Under the pieces are notes generated by a model that saw only the letters and a list, made by a program, of their open reading frames with translations, did no database searches and had not been told where the DNA came from. A DNA stretch of 64,000 nt from Petrimonas sp. (lineage in GTDB: Bacteria > Bacteroidota > Bacteroidia > Bacteroidales > Dysgonomonadaceae): assembly GCA_012839475.1 (NCBI GenBank), contig DUNG01000034.1, forward strand, positions 186,001 to 250,000, read 5' to 3'. Below are positions 36,865 through 43,964 of the stretch, piece by piece. A program made the position numbers and the translations under genes. The stretch's first letter is position 1; every line of letters begins with the position of its first letter.

Positions 36865-36896
36865 ACGCTTAAATAGAGATATTTAGGCGTTTTTTT
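36865..36896 (+). terminator. Terminator of tRNA-Phe
   Basis: An 11-bp stem (36865-36875 with 36880-36890, one G-U pair) with loop GAGA, followed by seven T residues, 9 bases after the tRNA. Confidence 0.85.
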
Positions 36897-36974
36897 GTAT
36901 GCCCCTAACCGAAATCCCCTGTTTTTCTACTGGTTTTCAATAAAAAGGTAAACCGAGAGGTAAACCGAAAAAAC

Positions 36975-38300
36975 CTACAAACTATCCCCCAGCAAAAAAT
37001 CCATCAGGCTAACGGTTATTATGCCGTTTTCATCCACTTTTGACTTGATGTCGTCTCCCACGATAATCACCTTACGAAAGTTATCGCCTATATTCAGCAA
37101 AGGTCTCTGCTCTTGTTTCCTTTTCTCCGGTGAATGCATGCGGTAAACCGACTGTATATAAAGCCTTTCAGCTCCCCGGTTTACTACGAAATCCACTTCC
37201 AACTTCCGTCGATTATTCTTGCCATTAACACTACCACCGTCACGAAAGCTACTGTTATCACCTCCTATATCGCCACCTTTGTACCCGCTGACGTTGCGGT
37301 CTCCTTTGTTGTTTTCCCAAACTTGAACCATGCCTACATCCACCAGGTAGCCCCGCCTACGAAGCTCGTTATATATCATGTTTTCCATTATATGGCTCTC
37401 TTCCTGTTGCCGAAAATTTAAAACCGCATTCCGTATCCCCAGGTCGGCAAAATAGTATTTCGTTTCGGTTCCAATATATTTCCGCCCCTTCACATCATAC
37501 CTCAACGCACCCTCTACGAGGAAAGCATCTTGCAGGTAATCAATATACTCTTTGATTGTGGCTGGCTTGATACTAACCTGCTCTCTCGATTTAAACGTGT
37601 TGCTTATTCGGGTAGGATTTACGGGTGATCCGATGGATGACGCGAGAATCTGCACCAGCTGTTTCAGTCCCTCAACATTGCGTAGACGGTTGCGTTCAAT
37701 CACATCTTTCAAGTAGGTCAGCTCGTATATATTTTGCAGGTACTCCATCTTTTTCTGCTCCGTGGGAAGTTGCGGGACCAAGGGAAGTCCCCCGTAAGTG
37801 TAATAATCCTGCCACGCGCTTAAACGGTCACCTCCAACGGCGCTATAATACTCGCTAAAAGAGAGGGGCCACACATGTATCTCATCGCCCCTACCACGAA
37901 ATTCGGTTACTACATCCTTAGAAAGAAACCTGGAATTCGATCCAGAAACGTAAATATCGAGTTGTGGGTTACGCGTTAAGCTGAGCAGAACACCTACAAA
38001 ATCATCAACAAACTGTATCTCATCAAGAATAATATAGTGCGTTTTTCCATCTTTCTGTAGGCGGGTATCGATATAATCCAGTAGAGTATCAGGATCACGA
38101 AGAGCTCGACTACGCCTGTCATCAAGCGAAATCCCTATTATATGATCCTCCTCTACACCTTGCCGGAGTAAATAGTTGCGGAATAGGACGAACAAGAGGA
38201 ACGATTTGCCACACCGCCTGCCACCGGTAACTATTTTTACCAACCCGTTGCCCTGTCCGGCAGTCAGCATATCGAGATATTTTGGCCGTTGAATCGTCAT
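36975..38300 (-). CDS. AAA ATPase with DUF4143 domain, carrying a glycine-rich insertion
   Basis: 441 residues. The ATPase part (about 15-200) has Walker A GGRRCGKSF (26-34), Walker B YIILDEIQ and sensor VSGSNS. The C-terminal DUF4143 region includes a PD-(D/E)XK-like nuclease core (ENMIYNELRRRG and KLEVDFVV). Between these nuclease strands lies an unusual insertion of about 30 residues rich in Gly, Asn and Asp (for example YKGGDIGGDNSSF). Members of this widespread family are of unknown role and are often carried on mobile or variable regions. The gene faces the tRNA and is separated from the CRISPR remnant by 230 bases. Confidence 0.85.
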   Translation of the reverse strand: MTIQRPKYLDMLTAGQGNGLVKIVTGGRRCGKSFLLFVLFRNYLLRQGVEEDHIIGISLDDRRSRALRDPDTLLDYIDTRLQKDGKTHYIILDEIQFVDDFVGVLLSLTRNPQLDIYVSGSNSRFLSKDVVTEFRGRGDEIHVWPLSFSEYYSAVGGDRLSAWQDYYTYGGLPLVPQLPTEQKKMEYLQNIYELTYLKDVIERNRLRNVEGLKQLVQILASSIGSPVNPTRISNTFKSREQVSIKPATIKEYIDYLQDAFLVEGALRYDVKGRKYIGTETKYYFADLGIRNAVLNFRQQEESHIMENMIYNELRRRGYLVDVGMVQVWENNKGDRNVSGYKGGDIGGDNSSFRDGGSVNGKNNRRKLEVDFVVNRGAERLYIQSVYRMHSPEKRKQEQRPLLNIGDNFRKVIIVGDDIKSKVDENGIITVSLMDFLLGDSL

Positions 38301-38531
38301 ATAGGGGCTGTTTTTTGTGGTTTACCACACATTTTGCCCCTAAGTTGCACATATTTTGTCTTATTTGCAAATATTTTGCAAATATTTAACATCGCGGATT
38401 TAAGTTGCATTTACTAATTAAACTTTGCCATGAAAGGAGGAAATATGCGATAAAACAGGATACGTCTTTGCAATTATTTTTGCATCTTTGTGAAACTTCG
38501 TATAACATAAGCTAAATTCACGTCAACCCCT

Positions 38532-38735
38532 ATGAATTACACTAAAATTATATTAATACGTTTCGAGAATTATCTACCTGCACATGAAATCGAAGCTTTT
38601 AGGGGTGCAGTCATCAGTCAACTAAAAAGCAAAGACCTTTTATTTCATAATCACTTGCCCGATAGTGAGGGCTTTCGCTACTCCTATCCCCTCATCCAAT
38701 ACTCGGAGAGTATCTTCCACTGGAATAAGGATTAA
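38532..38735 (+). pseudogene. cas6: Truncated cas6 (N-terminal fragment) fused to a CRISPR repeat
   Basis: 67 codons. Residues 1-57 match the N-terminal RRM half of Bacteroidota Cas6 endoribonucleases by pattern: PAHEIEAFRGAVISQL, then LLFHNH and FRYSYPLIQY. A complete Cas6 of this type would be roughly 220-250 residues. The last 10 codons (SESIFHWNKD and the stop) are the CRISPR repeat itself read in frame. So the catalytic half, and any other cas genes between cas6 and the array, have been lost, most simply by one deletion joining cas6 to the array. No other cas gene is in the window. Family assignment is from memory of conserved blocks. Confidence 0.75.
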
Positions 38736-38811
38736 GACAGTTCATACGCTTCGTCTCCCCATATCTCTGTAACACTCGGAGAGTATCTTCCACTGAAATA
38801 AGGATTAAAAC
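38701..38811 (+). CRISPR. Remnant CRISPR array: two repeats, one spacer
   Basis: Two 38-base repeats (38701-38738 and 38774-38811) differ at two positions and enclose a 35-base spacer (38739-38773). The 3' ends ATTAAGAC and ATTAAAAC resemble the ATTGAAAC handle of Cas6-processed type I/III repeats. The first copy contains TTCC-ACT-GGAA, a small hairpin; one of the two changes breaks it in copy 2. The repeat could be 36-37 bases in life, since its 5' limit cannot be set from two copies. A 35-base stretch after copy 2 may be one further spacer, but no third repeat follows. Confidence 0.75.
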
Positions 38812-38896
38812 TGGATATGTTCTACCATACCCAAAGAAAAATCTTATAGAAAATCAGCGTTGAATGTACGCACGATGTTTAAGGGTTAACTGTTAT

Positions 38897-39079
38897 ATAT
38901 CACAACATCGTTGACATTCTAAAGAGCATTTAGTATATCAACACATCGTTGACAAAAAAGATAAATTCCTTAAGGAATTTCGCTCGCTAAAGAAAGGAAA
39001 GTATCAGCACATCGTTGACAAAAATCTCTTAAGAGATTTCGCTTTCTAAAGCGGGCAAAATATCAAGAGTTCATTGACA
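38897..39079. repeat. Left-end transposase-site array with two palindromes
   Basis: Four direct copies of the 20-bp motif at 38897-38916, 38935-38954, 39001-39020 and 39060-39079. After copies 2 and 3 comes a perfect 18-bp palindrome (38963-38980, core CCTTAAGG; 39022-39039, core CTCTTAAGAG), each followed by CGCT.. and CTAAAG. The fourth copy lies within the transposase coding end. Confidence 0.8.
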
Positions 39080-40242
39080 TATTGTATTTTTAAAGGCAAT
39101 GACATTGCAAAGTTGAAAACGTGGTACAGGACACTGTTCCGGCTTACTGTCAGAACGTATCTATCAATGATAACTTCCGCGACCACGTAGCTATAGATTA
39201 ACTCTGCGTTCACGATAAAACTCTCGTTTAGTAAATGTAGCTTACGATCGCTTCTGATGAAGCGGATGAAAATAATTCGTCCACTATCAACGAGTATCTT
39301 TTCATTTAAATCAATCTCTGCCGTCAGTGGTGATTTCCGAGTTATATCATTTAAAAGCTGTTCCGGAGTTCGATTGTTTTGTGAACTATACCTATGGTGT
39401 TTGTTATGAAAAGCGGAGAAGTCAACGGCTCTTTCCTTTACATCTTCAAATGACTTGAACTTTCGCGTGTTATAAAAGTACCTTATAACATTGTCATTAA
39501 ATTTTTCAATGACACCGTTTCTCCAAGGCTCTGCCGGTGGTATGAAAACGGGGGTTACCGAGTTCGATAAAGCAACTCGCATCAGTAGCCCGAGCGAGCG
39601 CGGATGCCTATTGCTGCCCCTGAAAGAAAGCTCGTTATCCATTTGGAGAAAATCCGGCATTTGATAGTTTCGCCAAAAGTCAATCACACTTGCAGCTGCG
39701 CTTTTCGCTAATTTGTTTTTAATAGGATAAACACCTGCATAGTGGTTTTCAGTATCAATGATGTTGAAAAAATAAAAACGACAACCACCTTTCAGGTATT
39801 TAGGCCCCACTATATCCATTTGTTGAACACCGTGAAAGTAAGTGGGATATTCCGTGTCTTTCAATCTTTTCACTTCAGATTGATGCAAGAGCTTGTTGCG
39901 TCGCAATATCCTGTTTACAGTTGATATCGAGGGAGGTGTAACACCTAATCTTTCAAATTCATACAAGATACTTACAGCACCTTTTTGAGCGTAAGGCTCA
40001 TTTTCTAAGCGTTTGCGAATGTCAATAACAAGCTGTTCTGTTTGCTCTGCTGTTTTTGCAGGAATGGTTTTGGGTGCAGTAGATTTGGTTTTATACCAAT
40101 CCGGCGAACCACCTTTAAACTCCTTCAACCACTTGTAAAACCATTGACGAGTACGATTGACTTGTTGAGTAACCAACTTTACAGGTACTCCTTGTAGGTG
40201 TAAACGGATAGCCTCTTGCCTTAAAATTTCTTCTCGTTCCAT
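39046..40242 (-). CDS. DDE transposase, IS481-like integrase core
   Basis: 398 residues. An N-terminal helix-turn-helix (about 8-45; EAIRLHLQGVPVKLVTQQVN, then TRQWFYKWLKEF) is followed by a second small DNA-binding domain and an rve/integrase core with the catalytic triad in VQQMDIVGPKYL (Asp), DFLQMDNELSF (Asp) and WRNGVIEKFND (Glu). A C-terminal beta domain (about 310-398) ends inside the left IS end. All three acidic residues are present and the frame is intact, so the element may be active. The family name rests on motif spacing and protein size. Confidence 0.88.
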   Translation of the reverse strand: MEREEILRQEAIRLHLQGVPVKLVTQQVNRTRQWFYKWLKEFKGGSPDWYKTKSTAPKTIPAKTAEQTEQLVIDIRKRLENEPYAQKGAVSILYEFERLGVTPPSISTVNRILRRNKLLHQSEVKRLKDTEYPTYFHGVQQMDIVGPKYLKGGCRFYFFNIIDTENHYAGVYPIKNKLAKSAAASVIDFWRNYQMPDFLQMDNELSFRGSNRHPRSLGLLMRVALSNSVTPVFIPPAEPWRNGVIEKFNDNVIRYFYNTRKFKSFEDVKERAVDFSAFHNKHHRYSSQNNRTPEQLLNDITRKSPLTAEIDLNEKILVDSGRIIFIRFIRSDRKLHLLNESFIVNAELIYSYVVAEVIIDRYVLTVSRNSVLYHVFNFAMSLPLKIQYVNELLIFCPL

Positions 40243-40299
40243 TTTTTAAGGGAAAAATAGAACGAAACGTACAATATTTCAAAGAGCTTTTTATCGTTT

Positions 40300-40380
40300 T
40301 GTAAACGATGTCATGATACGAAATTGACCATTAAGTGTAAACGATGTTATGACACTTTTTTGTAAACAATGTTATGATAT
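40300..40380. repeat. Right-end transposase-site array
   Basis: Three copies of the same 20-bp motif, inverted relative to the left end: 40300-40319, 40336-40355 and 40361-40380 (consensus TGTAAACGATGTTATGATAT). Copy starts are 36 and 25 bases apart. The array also lies between the transposase start and the outside, where it may overlap the transposase promoter. Confidence 0.8.
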
Positions 40381-40505
40381 TTATCAGTTAACACTAGACT
40401 GATACTACAGGCATGAGAGTCCTACCTCGAAGCTTTGCTATAGGACAACATTCAAGGAGTGGTTTTTCAAAAACGGTAAAACAAGGCAAAGAGGTTTCTA
40501 AATTT

Positions 40506-40973
40506 TTAATTCAATTCTATTACCCATCTATTTTCGCAATAGCATTCGGTAATTAGTTTTTCTTTTATCCAAAGTAAATCTTGTGTTATTATCTCATTAA
40601 GAAGATGGTAAATGCACTCTTCGAACTTACCTAAATTCCTATTTAGTTCTGCAATCATCAACTTGTTTTCAGGAACAAACGGGAGAGCAAGCTCGATTAA
40701 CTTATAGCAATTCTCAGCCCACTTTAACTCATAGTCCTCATCGACGAATATCTCTTTACCTTCTCTAATCCTATCGTTATAACTCATCCAAATATCAAGC
40801 CTAATCAGAAACTCCTCACCAATATTCTCATACGCCTTATTTTCAAGCGTTTTAAAGTAGTCCTCAATACTTAAAAACTCAACCTCATCTGCTTTTCCCC
40901 ACTCCGCCGTGAATCTTTCACGAAAAAGGAAAAAAGTGTATATTTGTATCGCTTGGTAACCCTCGTAGTCCAT
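40506..40973 (-). CDS. Hypothetical protein
   Basis: 155 residues from ATG 40973; a TTG at 41000 would add nine residues but overlaps the opposite gene. The protein is helical and acidic (FLSIEDYFKTLENKAYENIG, KWAENCYKLIELALPF), without signal peptide or membrane segment. I do not recognise the family. Codon use is AT-rich, like the rest of the accessory strip. It is divergent from the metallophosphoesterase with only 26 bases between the ATGs, and the likely promoter of that gene lies inside this ORF. It could be a decayed or foreign gene. Confidence 0.55.
   Translation of the reverse strand: MDYEGYQAIQIYTFFLFRERFTAEWGKADEVEFLSIEDYFKTLENKAYENIGEEFLIRLDIWMSYNDRIREGKEIFVDEDYELKWAENCYKLIELALPFVPENKLMIAELNRNLGKFEECIYHLLNEIITQDLLWIKEKLITECYCENRWVIELN
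40916..40946 (+). promoter_or_regulatory. Promoter of the metallophosphoesterase gene
   Basis: TTTC (40916-40919), 19 bases, TATATTTG (40939-40946), an exact -7 box 54 bases before ATG 41000. It falls within the first codons of the opposite hypothetical ORF. Confidence 0.55.
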
Positions 40974-40999
40974 GCTATTGGGGATAAAGGTTAAAAGCA

Positions 41000-41701
41000 A
41001 TGAGAATAGCCGTTATCGGGGACGTACACGGGAGCTCGAAATGGTCAAGCTTGATTACCCGTAACGAAAAGGAGTACGACAAACTGGTATTCCTGGGAGA
41101 CTACGTGGACGATTGGTGGATAAGCGATGAGCGCATCAAAGAGGCGTTGGCAGACATCATCTTCTACGCGGAATACGAGGGTTCCGACACAGTGAAATTG
41201 CTTATTGGCAATCACGACTACCAATACATCAACCCAAATTGCGACTACCGAAGTACCGGGTTTAGAGAAAAAACATACCCAGAACTGCACGAACTCTTCT
41301 CGAACCATCTTGACCTATTTAGCTTCGCATACCAAGTAGATGATGTGCTTTTTACGCACGCCGGTGTGTGCCACTCGTGGTTCACCCATTTCTTCGAGGG
41401 CGACCTCAACGAGGATATCGCAACGCAACTGAACCACCCCGCGAGCCTAAGCCAATTGAAAGCCCTAACTATCGTGGGAACAGAAAGGGGAGGATGGCTC
41501 CCCTTTGGTGGCCCGCTTTGGTGCGACCAAGCCGAGTTGAAGGAGGAACCGCTGAAAGGGTACACTCAAGTGGTCGGCCACACGCGTACAAACGAGATCG
41601 AAAAGTACGAACATGAACATGGCGTGCTCTACTTCGCCGATTGCCTGGAAAACATGAAGGAACTACCCATTTTCGATACGGAATCGAAAAAGTTTGTTTG
41701 A
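41000..41701 (+). CDS. Calcineurin-like metallophosphoesterase
   Basis: 233 residues. The five metallophosphatase blocks are visible: GDVHG (7-11), LGDYVDDWW, LLIGNHDYQY, a histidine in LFTHAGVCHSW, and VVGHTRTNE. Two metals bound by these residues cleave a phosphoester; the substrate could be a protein phosphoserine, a nucleotide or a cyclic nucleotide. It is cytosolic, without a signal sequence. The base composition is intermediate between the island and the core. It is the last gene of the accessory strip before the rhamnosidase locus. Confidence 0.9.
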   Translation: MRIAVIGDVHGSSKWSSLITRNEKEYDKLVFLGDYVDDWWISDERIKEALADIIFYAEYEGSDTVKLLIGNHDYQYINPNCDYRSTGFREKTYPELHELFSNHLDLFSFAYQVDDVLFTHAGVCHSWFTHFFEGDLNEDIATQLNHPASLSQLKALTIVGTERGGWLPFGGPLWCDQAELKEEPLKGYTQVVGHTRTNEIEKYEHEHGVLYFADCLENMKELPIFDTESKKFV

Positions 41702-42116
41702 ATTCGTGGAGAATAATGTCCCCGATTCAAAAAATTTCACTATTTTTGTGTTGAATTCTGCAGCATCAAGAATTCTCTCTCGACAGAGATACCAACCGAG
41801 CAAAAAAGCCACGGTGGTCAAAATGATGCGGATGTCTCATCAAAAAAATTAAAAGCTATGATTTTTTTTGACCTATTTCAGTTCAATTTTTTGAACGGCC
41901 GGTTACTTCACGTGGATACCGACAATGACTTTATCGGCTATGACCCGATATTCAGCGAACCGATGGATTACCCTAAATAAATCCTGTTAATATTAAATAA
42001 GGTAGTTGGAATATCACGTAACAGTGGTGACTAATTAAAAAAAAGCTTTATTTTTGTATAATAAAGCAAAGGTTGTTGTAGCGATAACCGATAATAAAAA
42101 CTGTAAAAACACCAGG
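41702..42116. other. Intergenic region before the rhamnosidase locus
   Basis: 415 bases. It holds two exact -7 boxes (TATTTTTG at 41741-41748 and 42049-42056) without clear -33 partners, and a 40-codon ORF at 41858-41980 listed separately. The second box is 60 bases before the first rhamnosidase ATG (42117) and is the best candidate for the start of the long sugar operon; it also excludes the in-frame TTG at 42054. Confidence 0.4.
41858..41980 (+). CDS. Possible 40-residue protein or gene remnant
   Basis: ATG 41858 to TAA 41980. Acidic and aromatic-rich, with FNFLNGRLLHVDTDNDF in the middle and no signal peptide. I do not recognise it. It could be a small protein, the remnant of a larger gene, or chance. 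Confidence 0.25.
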   Translation: MIFFDLFQFNFLNGRLLHVDTDNDFIGYDPIFSEPMDYPK

Positions 42117-43886
42117 ATGAGAACTTACCTACACCTTGTGATACTTGTTTTCTTGTTGCCCAAAAGCGTGTCCGGACAAACGTACCTTTCAGAACGAGCG
42201 TTTCAAGAGCGACTGGTTAAAGACGAGATTACCCGTGCTTATCTTATGCCCGTCGATATCCTTTGGCTGTCAGACGACCAGGGTAAGCAGGTCAAGAACC
42301 CGGAGGTATTGTTAGCCCCGTTCGATGGGCAGCTTACCACCGATGGCAGTGGCATGTGCGTGTTGCTATCTGACAACAACGCCCAAGCCTCCCTGCTGCT
42401 CGACTTCGGCAAAGAGATCTACGGGGGCATCGAGATAGCCGCCGCGATACGGGGCGAGAAAAAACCGGTTAAGGTCCGCGTTCGCTTCGGGGAGTCGGTC
42501 ACGGAAACCATGAGCGATTGCATCGACAACAGCGTGCCGGGAATGGGGTCCGCAACTAATGACCACGCGATGCGCGACTTCACGTTGGATATCCCCTGGC
42601 TGGGAACCATCGAAGTCGGGAACTCCGGTTTCCGTTACGTCCTCATCGACCTGCTGGACAAAGGTGTAGAGCTGCCTATCCGTGCCGTACGGGGCATCTT
42701 GCGGTATAGGGACCTCCCTTACCTGGGCTCGTTCAGATCGAGCAACGAGCGACTGAACGAGATATGGAACACGGGGGCCTACACCGTCCACCTCAACATG
42801 CAGGATTACCTTTGGGACGGCATCAAAAGGGACCGCCTGGTGTGGCTGGGCGACGTGCACCCCGAGGTGATGTCCATCAACACGGTATTCGGTGATACCG
42901 AGGTAGTGAGGAAAAGCCTCGATTTTGGCCGCGACACCACCCCCCTACCCGGCTGGATGAACGGGATGTCCTCCTACTCCCTATGGTGGATCATCAGCCA
43001 CCGCGACTTCTACCTGGCCCATGGCGACCTGGATTACCTCAATGAACAACGCACCTACCTGTCGGGACTGGTGGAGCAACTGATATCTAAAATCGACCCC
43101 GATGGGACGGAGCAACTGGATGGCGGCCGCTTCCTGGATTGGCCTACCTCCGAAGACCAGGACGTGATCCATTCCGGCCTCCAAGCGTTGATGGTGATTG
43201 CCATGGAAGCGGGGAAGGATATTGCGGAATGGCTTGATGACAAACCGCTGGCAAAGAAATGCGAAGATGGCATCCGCTCGTTGAGGAGACAGAACCCCTC
43301 GATGCACGATAACAAGCAGGCAGCTGCCCTCCTCTCCCTGGCCGATATGGTGCCCGCCAACGAGGCCGCAAAGGTAATCCTTAAGGGGGGAGCCAACGAT
43401 TTCGCCACCTTCTACGGCTACTACATGCTGGAGGCGTTGGCGAAAGATGGCAAGTACCAGGAGGCGATGGAGATCATTTCGGACTACTGGGGTGCAATGC
43501 TCGACCTGGGGGCCACCACGTTCTGGGAGAACTTTACCTATCAGGAACGAATCAACGCGGTGGGCATCGATGAGCTGCCCGATCCAACGCGGTTCAACAT
43601 TCACGCTGACGGGGGCAAACACTGCTACATCGGCCTTAGGGCAAGCCTGTGCCACGGCTGGGCATCCGGTCCAACCACGTGGTTAACAGCCCATGTACTG
43701 GGGATTCAAGTAGTGGAACCGGGAGCAAAGGTTGTCCGTGTATCACCCAACTTGGGTGACCTGACGTTCGCGGAAGGCACCTATCCAACTCCCTACGGCG
43801 AGATTTTCGTGAGACACGTGAAACAGGCCGACGGAACCGTTGAAAGTGAAATCAAAGCGCCAAACGAGGTGAAAATCATCCGATAG
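42117..43886 (+). CDS. GH78-type alpha-L-rhamnosidase, compact form
   Basis: 589 residues from ATG 42117. Sec signal (RTYLHLVILVFLLPKSVSG, cleaved near QTYL). After a beta domain (about 30-190) comes an (alpha/alpha)6 barrel (about 205-520) and a short C-terminal beta-sandwich. The catalytic block reads DGIKRDRLVWLGD: Asp234, Asp239 and Asp246 occupy the positions where many GH78 enzymes have Asp-Glu-Asp, so the general-acid position holds Asp rather than Glu. The second catalytic glutamate is kept in TTFWENF (Glu471). Many GH78 enzymes of about 900 residues have extra N-terminal modules that are missing here. It is the first gene of the sugar locus. Confidence 0.85.
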   Translation: MRTYLHLVILVFLLPKSVSGQTYLSERAFQERLVKDEITRAYLMPVDILWLSDDQGKQVKNPEVLLAPFDGQLTTDGSGMCVLLSDNNAQASLLLDFGKEIYGGIEIAAAIRGEKKPVKVRVRFGESVTETMSDCIDNSVPGMGSATNDHAMRDFTLDIPWLGTIEVGNSGFRYVLIDLLDKGVELPIRAVRGILRYRDLPYLGSFRSSNERLNEIWNTGAYTVHLNMQDYLWDGIKRDRLVWLGDVHPEVMSINTVFGDTEVVRKSLDFGRDTTPLPGWMNGMSSYSLWWIISHRDFYLAHGDLDYLNEQRTYLSGLVEQLISKIDPDGTEQLDGGRFLDWPTSEDQDVIHSGLQALMVIAMEAGKDIAEWLDDKPLAKKCEDGIRSLRRQNPSMHDNKQAAALLSLADMVPANEAAKVILKGGANDFATFYGYYMLEALAKDGKYQEAMEIISDYWGAMLDLGATTFWENFTYQERINAVGIDELPDPTRFNIHADGGKHCYIGLRASLCHGWASGPTTWLTAHVLGIQVVEPGAKVVRVSPNLGDLTFAEGTYPTPYGEIFVRHVKQADGTVESEIKAPNEVKIIR

Positions 43887-43964
43887 CTCTTAATCGTTGC
43901 TGACAGATATTTCCATGGCTCACTTGTTACTGGTAAAAATTATTGTTTTAAACACGACAAAATA

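Larger units (their letters stand above)
38885..40392 (-). mobile_element. IS481-like insertion sequence with multiple subterminal repeats
   Basis: 1508 bases bounded by 32-bp inverted ends (38885-38916 and 40361-40392, 27 of 32 matching, tips GTTAACTG). It carries one DDE transposase on the minus strand. The ends contain seven copies of a 20-bp motif, ATATCAnnACATCGTTGACA: four at the left (38897, 38935, 39001, 39060) and three inverted at the right (40300, 40336, 40361). I saw no clear target-site duplication (AAGG versus ACTA outside the tips). It lies 73 bases beyond the CRISPR remnant. Confidence 0.85.

Noticed and set aside
36783-36900. tRNA-Phe as an attachment site for an integrated element.
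   Set aside because: No second copy of the tRNA 3' end and no integrase were found in the window.
38897-39079. The four 20-bp repeats looked at first like a second CRISPR array.
   Set aside because: Spacing is irregular (38, 66, 59 bases), the motif recurs inverted at the other end of the IS, and one copy lies in the transposase gene. They are transposon end sites.
38885-40392. Tn7-like or CRISPR-associated transposon, given the adjacent cas6 fragment.
   Set aside because: Only one transposase gene is present; there are no TnsA/TnsC/TniQ genes, and the cas6 fragment lies outside the element's ends.
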